Assembly: GCF_016616885.1 (NCBI RefSeq)
Contig: NZ_CP067102.1
Coordinates: 868,001-932,000, forward strand
Length of the DNA stretch: 64,000 nucleotides
Source of the DNA: Bradyrhizobium diazoefficiens
GTDB taxonomy: Bacteria > Pseudomonadota > Alphaproteobacteria > Rhizobiales > Xanthobacteraceae
Reading direction: 5' to 3'
Below, piece after piece: positions 14,764 through 22,602 of the stretch. The notes below the pieces were generated by a model, which ran no database searches, was not told the DNA's origin, and saw nothing but the letters and a program-made list of their open reading frames with translations. The first letter of the stretch is position 1; each line of letters starts with the position of its first letter. A program made the position numbers and the translations under genes.

Positions 14764-16326
14764 TTACCTCATCCCCGCGCGCCGAAATCCTTCGAGATAA
14801 TGCGCGCGGTCCTCTTCGCGCAGCATCGGTAGCTCCTGCGTGATCCAGGCGAGGGAGATGCCGGGCTGAGTGCGTCGCAATCCTTCCAGCGCGGAAGCGG
14901 CAAGTGTGGGATCGCCGGACATGCCGGCGGCCGCCGTGAGCACGCGGTGCGCGCCAACGAAATCGGCTCGCTGCCGCATCGATTCCCGTGCCATCTGCAT
15001 GGCGTCCTCGTAATTGCGGCCGATGAACTGGGCGTAGCCGGCAACACCGCAATAGATCGCCGCGAGCGGATCGCGCGGGCTGAGCTGCAGCGCGCGGCGT
15101 GCAGCCGCATCGCCGTCCTGCCATCGTCCGGTATAGCACAGCGTGACACCATAGAAGGCGTGCGCCATTGCAAAATTCGGATTGAGCTTCAAAGCCAGCT
15201 TGAACTCCGCCAGCGCGTCGTCGAAGCGGCGGCGAAACAGGTAAGTATAGGCGAGGCCGTGATGGGCCCACGCATCGTCGCGATCGGCCTCTACGGCGGC
15301 AAGTGCTGCGGCTTCTGCGACGGGAACGGTCGCGGCCATATCAGCCCAGCCCATGTGAGCGCCGAAGATGTGGCTGGTGGCGAGCAGGCCCAGCGCCTTG
15401 CCATAGGCGGGGTCGATCGTGATCGCCTGCTCGAGCAGCGTCTGCGCCGACGCATTGTCCTCGCGTGTGATACGCCAGTAATGCGACAGCGCGCGCATCA
15501 GGAAATCCCAGGCATCGAGGCTGCCCGGCGGCTTCTGCTGGGCGCGAAAACTCTCGGCTGCGTAGAGCTGCGGCTCGATCGCAGCGACGATGGCTTCGGT
15601 GATCTCGTCCTGCACGGCGAAGATATCGGCCAGTTCGCGGTCGTAGCGCTCGGCCCAGAGGTGGCCGCCGGTCGAGACGTCGTTGAGCTGGGCCGAGATG
15701 CGGACGCGATCGCCGCTTCGCCGCACGCTGCCTTCGAGCACATAGCGGACGCCGAGCTCGCGCGCGATCTCGTTGAGATGCACGGCGCGGCCCTTGTAGA
15801 CAAAGGAGGAGTTGCGCGCGATCACGAAGAACCAGCGCAGCTTCGACAATGCGGTGATGATGTCTTCGCTGATGCCATCGGAGAAATAATCCTGCTCGCG
15901 GTCGCCGCTCATATTGGTGAAGGGCAGCACGGCGATCGCGGGCCGGTCGGGCAGGGCGAGCAAAGCGTGCGGCGTTGTGACGCTGCGGCCCGGTTCCGCC
16001 GCCGTCGCCGGCCCGGACTTGGCCTCGACGTTGCCGACGAAGCGAAAGCCTTTGCGCGCGATGGTGCGGATCAGGGCCTGGTTCGCGCCACTGTCGCCGA
16101 TCGCCTTGCGCGCGGCATTGATCCGGCTGGTCAAGGTCGATTCGGAGACGCTGCGGCCGTGCCAGATCTTGTCGATCAGCTCGTCCTTGCTGACGACCCG
16201 GTCGCGGTTTTCCATGAGATGGACGACGAGGTCGAAAACTTGCGGTTCCACGGACACGGGAACCTGCTCGCGGCTCAGCTCGCGCAGGTCGGTGTCGAGA
16301 AGGTGGTCCCGGAACAGAAACTGCAC
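14764..16326 (-). CDS. Winged-helix / TolB_N-like / TPR regulatory protein (copy 2)
   Basis: The 520-residue paralogue of the gene at 11612 has the same order of parts: OmpR/PhoB winged helix (VEPQVFDLVVHLMENRDRVV, RKGFRFVG), a linker with Ala/Pro, TolB_N-like domain (IAVLPFTNMSGDREQDYFSD, RYVLEGSVRRSGDRVRISAQ) and TPR helices (LKLNPNFAMAHAFYG). The two share most of their sequence, including the C-terminal AHYLEGFRRAGMR. It is divergent from the lyase gene at 16636 across 309 bp and may regulate it. A sensory role for the TolB/TPR part is inferred; the signal is unknown. Confidence 0.88.
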   Translation of the reverse strand: MQFLFRDHLLDTDLRELSREQVPVSVEPQVFDLVVHLMENRDRVVSKDELIDKIWHGRSVSESTLTSRINAARKAIGDSGANQALIRTIARKGFRFVGNVEAKSGPATAAEPGRSVTTPHALLALPDRPAIAVLPFTNMSGDREQDYFSDGISEDIITALSKLRWFFVIARNSSFVYKGRAVHLNEIARELGVRYVLEGSVRRSGDRVRISAQLNDVSTGGHLWAERYDRELADIFAVQDEITEAIVAAIEPQLYAAESFRAQQKPPGSLDAWDFLMRALSHYWRITREDNASAQTLLEQAITIDPAYGKALGLLATSHIFGAHMGWADMAATVPVAEAAALAAVEADRDDAWAHHGLAYTYLFRRRFDDALAEFKLALKLNPNFAMAHAFYGVTLCYTGRWQDGDAAARRALQLSPRDPLAAIYCGVAGYAQFIGRNYEDAMQMARESMRQRADFVGAHRVLTAAAGMSGDPTLAASALEGLRRTQPGISLAWITQELPMLREEDRAHYLEGFRRAGMR

Positions 16327-16635
16327 GTCGAAAACTCGGACCTCACAACGACTTCAGGCAATGATGAAATCAAAAAATGGATTTCGCCTTGAGCTTAGTG
16401 AGTCCGGCGGGAGGTCTGTCCGGTTCACTGGAACCACTGGATGGCTGCTATGTCATTTGCGGGGGGAATACATTGTCGCGGCATCCGGGCAGATATCCGG
16501 ATGCGCCCTGCCGCGTGACGACGGGGCTGAGAGCGCGCGACATTGGCTGTGTGTCGACAGTGAATGTTGATTGTTCGGCTCAATAACCCGCGTAAGTTCC
16601 CTCCCACACATAACAACGGCCGCAAAGAAACGCCC
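16327..16635. other. 309-bp divergent intergenic region
   Basis: No gene is supported here. It should hold promoters for the winged-helix gene (minus) and the lyase gene (plus). A small palindrome GGTTC-ACTG-GAACC is at 16422-16435. TCAGGC near 16354 recalls part of the 22-bp repeat ahead of the first regulator copy, but there is no clear tandem repeat here. A 69-codon plus frame at 16377 has no ribosome-binding site or domain and is not called. Confidence 0.45.
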
Positions 16636-17997
16636 ATGCCCGCCTTTTCCGCCTCGACCACGGTGCTCGACTCCCTGCTGTTTCGCGATGCCTTCGGCAC
16701 GCCTGCGATGCGCGAGGTGTTTTCCGACGTCGCGCTGCTTGCGCGCTATGCCGAAATCGAGGTGGCGCTGGCGAAAGCGGAGGCGCGATGCGGCGTGATC
16801 CCGCTGGCAGCCGCCGACCAGATCGCGGCGCGGACCGACATCGCTGCGCTCGATTTCGATCTGCTGCGGCAGGAGACCGACATTGTCGGCTACCCGATTT
16901 TGCCGCTGGTGCATCAGATGGTGAAGCAGTGCGGCGAGGCCGGCCGCTACGTGCATTGGGGCGCAACCACGCAGGACATCATGGACACCGCCGTGGTGCT
17001 GCAGCTGCGCGCCGGCTTCGAGATCATCGAGCGCGATATCGCCGAGCTTCGAAAAATCCTCGCCGATCTCTCGCAGCGTCATCGCGACACGCCGATGGCC
17101 GGCCGCACCCATCTCCAGCAGGCGCTGCCGGTGACCTTCGGCTACAAGACTGCGATCTGGCTTGCGATGTTCGACCGCCATGCCGAGCGTCTTGAGCAAC
17201 TGAAGCCGCGGGTTCTCGTCGGGCAGTTTGCCGGCGCCGCCGGCACACTGGCCTCGCTCGGCGACAAGGGTTTCGAGGTGCAGGAGGCGCTCTGCGCCGA
17301 GTTGAAGCTGGGCGTTCCCGTTTCCACCTGGCACGTCGCGCGCGACGGCTTTGCCGAAGCCGTCAACTTCCTCGCCCTCGTCACCGGCTCGCTCGGCAAG
17401 ATCGCGCTCGACATCATGCTCATGGCCTCGACCGAATTCGCCGAGGTTTACGAGCCCTTCGTCAAGGGGCGCGGCGCCTCCTCGACCATGCCGCAGAAGC
17501 GCAACCCGATCTCGTCCGAGCTGATGCTCGCAGCATCCAAGGCGGTGCGCCAGCAGGCGGGCCTGATGCTCGATGCCATGGTGCAGGATTTCGAGCGCGC
17601 CACCGGTCCGTGGCACGCCGAATGGATGGCGATCCCCGAGAGTTTCGTGCTGACCGCAGGCTCCCTGCACCAGGCGAAGTTCGCGCTCGCGGGCCTCATC
17701 GTGAACGAGAACAAGATGAACGACAACCTCGCCCTTAGTCGCGGTCTGATTGTGGCCGAAGCGGTCATGATGGGGCTCGCGGCGCAGATCGGCCGGCAGG
17801 ATGCGCACGACGTGGTCTACGACGCCTGCCGGCTCGCCAACGAGAAAGGCATCAGCCTCGCCGACGCGCTGTCGGCCGATCCGCGCGTCGCGGCCCAAAT
17901 CGATCGCGCTACCATCGAGGCCCTCACTTCACCGAAAAATTACCTCGGTCTTGCGCCCGCCATGGTCGACCGGGTGCTGAAATCGGCAACGCGCTGA
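16636..17997 (+). CDS. Fumarase/aspartase-superfamily lyase (adenylosuccinate lyase / 3-carboxy-cis,cis-muconate cycloisomerase-like)
   Basis: The 453-residue protein has the superfamily signature SSTMPQKRNP at residues 282-291 (flexible catalytic serine loop), an N-terminal LLFRDAFGTPAMREVF start and the conserved HWGATTQDIMDTA segment. The C-terminal half matches the adenylosuccinate-lyase C domain found in PcaB-type enzymes. Such enzymes catalyse beta-elimination of a carboxylate substrate or the related cycloisomerisation in protocatechuate breakdown. There are no pca neighbours and a purB role is less likely, so the true substrate is open. ATG 16636 is chosen over the upstream codon because homologues start there. 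It is divergent from the winged-helix/TPR regulator. Confidence 0.85.
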   Translation: MPAFSASTTVLDSLLFRDAFGTPAMREVFSDVALLARYAEIEVALAKAEARCGVIPLAAADQIAARTDIAALDFDLLRQETDIVGYPILPLVHQMVKQCGEAGRYVHWGATTQDIMDTAVVLQLRAGFEIIERDIAELRKILADLSQRHRDTPMAGRTHLQQALPVTFGYKTAIWLAMFDRHAERLEQLKPRVLVGQFAGAAGTLASLGDKGFEVQEALCAELKLGVPVSTWHVARDGFAEAVNFLALVTGSLGKIALDIMLMASTEFAEVYEPFVKGRGASSTMPQKRNPISSELMLAASKAVRQQAGLMLDAMVQDFERATGPWHAEWMAIPESFVLTAGSLHQAKFALAGLIVNENKMNDNLALSRGLIVAEAVMMGLAAQIGRQDAHDVVYDACRLANEKGISLADALSADPRVAAQIDRATIEALTSPKNYLGLAPAMVDRVLKSATR

Positions 17998-18108
17998 AAA
18001 CCAAACTGCGTGAAACTCCGTATCTTCACGTCCCGCAAGACGCTCGCGCACTTGTGTCTCGTGATGCTAGACTTAGATTGAACGAGAGATTCCGACAGAG
18101 GACCCGGC

Positions 18109-19365
18109 ATGACCGATCAACGCAATTCCGCTACGTCCATCGATCCCGTGAAGCTCGACCGATTGGCCGAGGTGGCGGTGAAGGTGGGATTGGGCTTGCG
18201 GCCGGGACAGGACCTTCTTCTGACGGCGCCGGCGATGGCGCTGCCGCTGGTGCGGCGGATCGCCGTCCACGCCTATAAAGCCGGTGCCGGCATCGTGACG
18301 CCGATCCTCTCCGACGAGGAGATGACGCTGGCGCGCTATCGCCACGGCCACGACAACAGCTTTGATCGCGCCGCCAACTGGCTCTACGAGGGCATGGCGA
18401 AGGCGTTCTCGAACAACACCGCGCGTCTCGCCATCGTTGGCGACAATCCGATGCTGCTGTCGGGCGAAGATGCTTCCAAGGTGGCGCGCGCCAGCAAGGC
18501 CAATTCCATGGCCTATCAGCCGGCGCTGGAAAAGATCGTCAATTTCGACACCAACTGGAACATCATTGCCTATCCGAGCGCGTCCTGGGCGAAGCAGGTC
18601 TTCCCGAATGATCCCGAAGATGTCGCGGTCGGCAAGCTCGCGGACGCGATCTTCGCCGCGTCCCGCGTCGATCGCGAGGACGCCACGGCCAATTGGGCGA
18701 GCCACAATGCGGTGCTGCGCGAGCGCACCAACTGGCTCAACGGCCAGCGCTTCCGCGCGCTGCAATATTCAGGTCCCGGCACCGACCTCACCATCGGCTT
18801 GGCTGATGGCCATGAATGGGAAGGCGGCGCCTCGCTCTCCAAGAACGGCATCAGCTGCAATGCCAACATCCCGACCGAAGAGGTCTTCACCACGCCGCAT
18901 TGCCGGCGGGTCTATGGCCATGTCGTGAGCTCGAAGCCGCTGTCCTACCAGGGCACACTGATCGACGACATCGCGGTGCGTTTCGAGGACGGCAGGATCG
19001 TCGATGCCAAGGCTTCGCGCGGCGCGGAGGTGCTGAACAAGGTGCTCGACACCGACGAGGGCGCGCGCCGGCTCGGCGAGGTGGCGCTGGTGCCGCATTC
19101 CTCGCCGATCTCGCAGAGCGGGCTGTTGTTCTACAACACGCTGTTCGACGAGAACGCAGCGTCCCACATCGCGCTCGGCCAGTGCTACTCGAAGTGCTTC
19201 ATCAACGGCGCGCAGCTCACCCCGCAGCAGATCGCCGCGCAGGGCGGCAACCAGAGCCTGATTCATATCGACTGGATGATCGGCTCGGCCGAGACTGACA
19301 TCGACGGCATTCTGGCCGACGGCAGCAAGGTGCCGGTATTCCGCAAGGGCGAGTGGGCGAAGTAA
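18109..19365 (+). CDS. M29-family metallo-aminopeptidase
   Basis: At 418 residues it has the full length of thermophilic aminopeptidase-type (AmpS/AmpT) enzymes, cytosolic dimers that remove N-terminal residues with two metal ions. The expected ligands are all in place with family spacing: E258 in NIPTEEVF, E324 in RLGEVALVP, H353 in AASHIALG, and H386 and D388 in IHIDWMIGS. The N-terminal GLGLRPGQDLLLTAPAMALP is also typical. It is 111 bp downstream of the lyase, with a weak hairpin between (CGTGAA at 18009, TTCACG at 18025), so it may be transcribed separately. Confidence 0.93.
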   Translation: MTDQRNSATSIDPVKLDRLAEVAVKVGLGLRPGQDLLLTAPAMALPLVRRIAVHAYKAGAGIVTPILSDEEMTLARYRHGHDNSFDRAANWLYEGMAKAFSNNTARLAIVGDNPMLLSGEDASKVARASKANSMAYQPALEKIVNFDTNWNIIAYPSASWAKQVFPNDPEDVAVGKLADAIFAASRVDREDATANWASHNAVLRERTNWLNGQRFRALQYSGPGTDLTIGLADGHEWEGGASLSKNGISCNANIPTEEVFTTPHCRRVYGHVVSSKPLSYQGTLIDDIAVRFEDGRIVDAKASRGAEVLNKVLDTDEGARRLGEVALVPHSSPISQSGLLFYNTLFDENAASHIALGQCYSKCFINGAQLTPQQIAAQGGNQSLIHIDWMIGSAETDIDGILADGSKVPVFRKGEWAK

Positions 19366-19393
19366 CCCACGATCGTGCCCGCGAGTTCTTCAG

Positions 19394-19412
19394 CTCTCCC
19401 CGCTGGGGAGAG
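19394..19412. repeat. Short palindrome of the dispersed repeat family
   Basis: CTCTCCCC-GCT-GGGGAGAG is an 8-bp perfect stem with a 3-nt loop between two convergent genes. It is the minimal core of the larger repeats at 14628 and 31921 and could terminate transcription from both sides. Confidence 0.65.
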
Positions 19413-19445
19413 GTGAACGTCCCTCGCGACAGTCTTTCTTGTGTC

Positions 19446-20000
19446 TCACGCCGCCGCGTTGCGCAGCATCGGGTTGTTGTCGATGCTGAAGCGATTGAAC
19501 AGTGTCGTGAACGGGCTGCCGTCGGTGGCCCGCACGATGGCGTCTGAAGCCGCGACCGCCTCATAGAGCGCGCCGACCGGATCGTCCCCCTCCGACAGGT
19601 CGAGCTGCGTGCGGATCTCCTCTCTCGCCTCGTTGACGTCGTCCTCGTCGTCGAGCGTCGCCTCCAGCGCATCCGCCGCGCGCCGCATCTCCTGGAGGTC
19701 GCCGCCGGCGGAGAATTTGAGGATGTCGAGCCAATAGGGGCGGGCGACCACGATCTGGATGAATGCTTCGAAGCTCTCGGCGATAATGCCCGCGCGTCCA
19801 TCCGGTGAGACATAGAGCACATTCTGCGACGGCAGCAGTACGAAAGCGCCGCCTGAGCCGTCACTACCGATCTGCCGTGGGCTTTCGACGCCGTCGATGG
19901 TGAACCAGGGCTCCTCGTCCGGCGCGAACGAGACGTCGAGGCTGCCAAGCCATGCCACGACCTCGCCTTGGGCTATCAGGACCTCTGGGGTCAGGGGCAT
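19446..20000 (-). CDS. Hypothetical acidic protein, 184 aa
   Basis: The product is acidic (LDDEDDVNEAREEIRTQLDL) and shows a central block FVLLPSQNVLYVSPDGRAG followed by IIAESFEAFIQIVVARPYWL. This layout vaguely recalls SUKH/SMI1-KNR4-like proteins, which serve as toxin-immunity or regulatory adaptors. The similarity is only by eye and no toxin gene is nearby. The gene is well separated from neighbours, convergent with the aminopeptidase and divergent from the cupin gene. I do not assign a function. Confidence 0.65.
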   Translation of the reverse strand: MPLTPEVLIAQGEVVAWLGSLDVSFAPDEEPWFTIDGVESPRQIGSDGSGGAFVLLPSQNVLYVSPDGRAGIIAESFEAFIQIVVARPYWLDILKFSAGGDLQEMRRAADALEATLDDEDDVNEAREEIRTQLDLSEGDDPVGALYEAVAASDAIVRATDGSPFTTLFNRFSIDNNPMLRNAAA

Positions 20001-20195
20001 CGACGGGGCTCCTTCTAGTCGTTCCGCGCACTTTGTCGCACCCCGGAAAAGATCGGTTCATGTGCACGAATTTGCAGCGAAATCTCGACGTTAACCGCTT
20101 CGCATCTGCAACTTGCGGCTGATTGTCGGGGGCCGGCGTAAGGAAGAATTAAAAACCGGTCACTAGCGTTCTCAACATCTTTCGAAGCAATCCGG

Positions 20196-20213
20196 GATTA
20201 AGCCCGGTTAATC
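20196..20213. promoter_or_regulatory. Palindrome upstream of the cupin gene
   Basis: GATTAA-GCCCGG-TTAATC is an 18-bp inverted repeat, 24 bp before ATG 20238. The TTAA-N6-TTAA spacing is one base short of the CtrA consensus (TTAA-N7-TTAA), so CtrA is not claimed. It may be an operator for another regulator. Confidence 0.35.
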
Positions 20214-20237
20214 ACATTGTACCTTCTGGGGAAGCAG

Positions 20238-20693
20238 ATGTCGCCGGCATTGATTGAAATCGGTAGTTGTAACGTGGATCTGGAGCTGCGGCCGATCGAG
20301 CCGGCCTGGATCATCGAGGGAAACCCGGTCTCGCGTTCGCACATCCTGTCGACCAGCTCGGATGGCACCTCCTCGACCATCATTTGGTCCTGCACCGAAG
20401 GCCGCTTCAACTGGTACTATGATTTCGACGAGACGATCATGATCCTCGAAGGATCGATCGTGTTGGAGAGCGACGGCATGCCGCCGAAGCGCTACGGTAT
20501 CGGCGACGTCATTTTCTTCCGCGATGGCGCGCATGCCAAATGGCATGTCGAAGGCCACGTCAAGAAGATCGCCTTCTGCCGCAAGACCAACCCGGCCGTC
20601 ATCGGCTTCATGATCCGCGTCGTCAACAAGCTCAAGCGGATGTTCGTCTCGCCCGGCGAGCGGCCGTCCCGCACCCTCATGGGTGCCGGCTAA
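20238..20693 (+). CDS. Cupin-fold protein (Cupin_3/DUF861-like)
   Basis: The 151-residue protein has a single cupin beta-barrel: EGRFNWYYDFDETIMILEGS, then YGIGDVIFFRDGAHAKWHVE. The first motif retains acidic and aromatic positions but few histidines, as in the (S)-ureidoglycine/DUF861 branch, so metal binding is uncertain. A basic C-terminal tail (VNKLKRMFVSPGERPSR) follows. ATG 20238 is preceded by GGGGAAG; an in-frame TTG at 20217 is less likely. It stands alone, with a palindrome upstream and a strong terminator downstream. Function unknown. Confidence 0.8.
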   Translation: MSPALIEIGSCNVDLELRPIEPAWIIEGNPVSRSHILSTSSDGTSSTIIWSCTEGRFNWYYDFDETIMILEGSIVLESDGMPPKRYGIGDVIFFRDGAHAKWHVEGHVKKIAFCRKTNPAVIGFMIRVVNKLKRMFVSPGERPSRTLMGAG

Positions 20694-20730
20694 TCTTTTT
20701 CAAGGACGCTTCCCAGCGGCCACGACGGAA

Positions 20731-20763
20731 GAGGGGGCGGGACCAATATCCCGGCCCCTCTTT
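20731..20763 (+). terminator. Rho-independent terminator of the cupin gene
   Basis: GAGGGGGCGGGA (20731-20742) pairs with TCCCGGCCCCTC (20749-20760) with one mismatch around a 6-nt loop, followed by TTT. It lies 38 bp after the cupin stop and 40 bp before the convergent gene's stop. This is the clearest terminator in the window. Confidence 0.75.
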
Positions 20764-20802
20764 CGCGTCATGATGGTCGTTCGCTCTCTGGCGACGTTCT
20801 CG

Positions 20803-21324
20803 TCAGCCTTTGCGTCGCTTTGCCCTGACATCCACCACCAGCCGCCAATCGGCGGCCGTCGCCGGCTTGACCTCGCCAAGCCAGTGAAAGGAATCGTCTG
20901 TGATTTCAACGAAACTCCAGCGCGTCAGGTCGCCGGCTTCGGTCGTGCCTTCCTGCACGATGTCGTCGCCGCGCGGACGGCCGATCTGCTGACGGAACAC
21001 CGCGCGCCCAGGGTCGAACCAGGAAATCCGCCACGCGGACATGGAGGAATCGTAAACCCGCAACGTCGTGCCGTACCAATTGCCGGCGATCGGGAAGGCG
21101 GGCGCGCCGGCGGGACGGGGAATGATCCAGACGTCCTGGATGGCGCGCCCTTCCAGCACCCAGCCGAAATGGATTTCGCCGGGTGCGGTGTGCTTCGTTC
21201 CGTCAGCGCCGTGGGCGGTGATCTCGGCATCCCAATCGCCGACGAAGCGGCCATAGAGCTGAAGCGCCGCCGCATGCTCGGGGTTGGGTCCGTTCGCGTG
21301 CAGTAATCTCGCAAAGTCGGTCAT
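20803..21324 (-). CDS. DUF1579-like hypothetical protein, 173 aa
   Basis: The product is a predicted cytosolic beta-rich protein. It has FVGDWDAEITAHGADGTKHT, EIHFGWVLEGRAIQDVWIIP and GTTLRVYDSSMSAWRISWFD, a pattern seen in DUF1579/THAP4-like lipocalin-type proteins. ATG 21324 is preceded by CAGGAG at an ideal distance; the longer in-frame version lacks support. It is transcribed separately from the broken metallo-hydrolase gene upstream (65 bp gap). Function unknown; small-molecule binding is a guess from the fold. Confidence 0.7.
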   Translation of the reverse strand: MTDFARLLHANGPNPEHAAALQLYGRFVGDWDAEITAHGADGTKHTAPGEIHFGWVLEGRAIQDVWIIPRPAGAPAFPIAGNWYGTTLRVYDSSMSAWRISWFDPGRAVFRQQIGRPRGDDIVQEGTTEAGDLTRWSFVEITDDSFHWLGEVKPATAADWRLVVDVRAKRRKG

Positions 21325-21389
21325 GTCGATCTCCTGTTGTCCGGAGATCAGCACGACCGGTCGGCGGCTGACTTGGAGAAAATTGCGCG

Positions 21390-22204
21390 TCAAACCCCGT
21401 CGAGAATGATCACCGTCGGCGTCGACGGGAGCGTATCCCGCGATATCAGCAGAGAGCGCTCGGTGCGGCGGTCGATCTCGAACTGCTGGCCGATGCGGCG
21501 CATGAACTCGTCGAGCGGGGCGGCGAAGCGGTGCATCGGCAGCACCACCGAGGCGCGTAAGCGCTTGGTGATCTCCGAGACGCCGTCGAGCGACATGGTG
21601 TAGGTGCCGTCGATCGGCACCATCACGATGTCGAGCCGCCCGATCTGGGCGAAATGGCTCTCGTCGAGCTTATGATGCAAATGGCCGAGATGGCCGATGC
21701 AGAGGCCCGCAACCTCGAAGATGAAGATCGAATTGCCGTCGCGGATCATGTCGGCGCCGGAATCGTCACCAAAGTAGCGGCGGATGTCGGTGGTGACGTT
21801 GCGGATGAAAGTGTCGCCGATGCGTTCCGACACGATAGCCGGCTTGCCGTCCTCGCCCAGCCGTGCAGCACATGGGGAATGCGCTTGTCGGGATTGAGAG
21901 AATAGTGGGTGCTGTGGGCCCGGTTCATGGTGACGACATCGGGCAGCCGGCCGACCTGATAGGCGCCGCTGTAATCGGTCGCGATGCGCACACCGCCCGG
22001 CGTGTCGATGAAATAGGTGGAGTGACCGGCATAGGTGATCTCGACCTCGGCCGCGACCGCCGCCTGCCGGAACGCGACCGGCATGGCGCGGGGCGCCGCA
22101 TTCGCCATCGCCAGGCATTCGCTGCGCTGTGGCGGCTGTTGGGCGAGGGCAGGGGAGAGACATGCGCTCAACAGCGCAAATGCCGCCGAAACTAATCGCC
22201 ACAT
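21390..22204 (-). pseudogene. Metallo-beta-lactamase-fold hydrolase, interrupted by a one-base frameshift
   Basis: Two frames together make one secreted MBL-fold protein. The first frame (start 22204) has a signal peptide (LVSAAFALLSACLSPALAQ) and ITYAGHSTYFIDTPGGVRIA, VTMNRAHSTHYS and PDKRIPHVLHGW. The second frame resumes with GEDGKPAIVSERIGDTFIRN and contains VAGLCIGHLGHLHHKLDESH and VMVPIDGTYTMSLDG. The switch occurs at the C-run 21856-21858: adding one C (GGCTGGGGCGAGG on the minus strand) restores a continuous frame. The first frame alone runs on to a stop near 21746. This is either a recent inactivating mutation or a sequencing error in a homopolymer. Intact relatives are UlaG-like hydrolases. 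Confidence 0.75.
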
Positions 22205-22295
22205 GTCCAGTCCCCGATGACGTCAGGGAAAGTCTAGCGTGCAATGCCGCGCGTGGCCAACAGGACGCGATCAACAGCGCGTCAGTGCCGCAGGT

Positions 22296-22547
22296 CTACC
22301 GTTCGCCTGCCCAAGCCGCAGCGACGATTTCATTCATTTCCTCGATCGAGAGAGGAGGGCCTTTCCTCTGCGTGCGCAAGAAGCCAAAAGCGTCTGAAAT
22401 CTTGCCCTTTGATGGCGCTCTCAATTCAACGCTTCCGTTCGGAAGTTCACTTGCGACGAGCATATCGCCCGGCTGCACACCAAGGTGCTTGAGCAACTCG
22501 GCGGTCAGCGTCACCTGCCCTTCAGCGGTCACCTTGAATGTCTGCAT
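22296..22547 (-). CDS. AbrB/MazE/SpoVT-type small DNA-binding protein
   Basis: The 83-residue protein starts MQTFKVTAEGQVTLTAELLK and continues HLGVQPGDMLVASELPNGSV, the swapped-hairpin AbrB/MazE fold. The C-terminal tail (KISDAFGFLRTQRKGPPLSI) resembles the toxin-binding segment of VapB/MazE antitoxins. No PIN or MazF toxin gene lies downstream: the next 91 bp to the metallo-hydrolase start hold no complete frame. It may be an orphan antitoxin or a stand-alone regulator. Confidence 0.8.
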   Translation of the reverse strand: MQTFKVTAEGQVTLTAELLKHLGVQPGDMLVASELPNGSVELRAPSKGKISDAFGFLRTQRKGPPLSIEEMNEIVAAAWAGER

Positions 22548-22602
22548 TTCCCATCAATAACGCAGAATGGACTGGCCTTAAAGAGACAAATGAGCGCTGC
22601 CC

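Noticed and set aside
16377..16586. 69-codon plus-strand frame in the divergent gap
   Set aside because: No ribosome-binding site, no recognisable domain, and it overlaps the expected promoter of the lyase.
16453..17898. 481-codon minus-strand frame
   Set aside because: Antisense to the lyase gene, whose SSTMPQKRNP signature is intact.
20196..20213. CtrA binding site
   Set aside because: The spacing is TTAA-N6-TTAA, whereas CtrA needs N7; reported only as a palindrome.
22205..22295. VapC/MazF toxin next to the AbrB/MazE-type gene
   Set aside because: Only 91 bp with no complete frame; a short in-frame tail (VDRVLLATRGIAR) is too little to call a toxin remnant.
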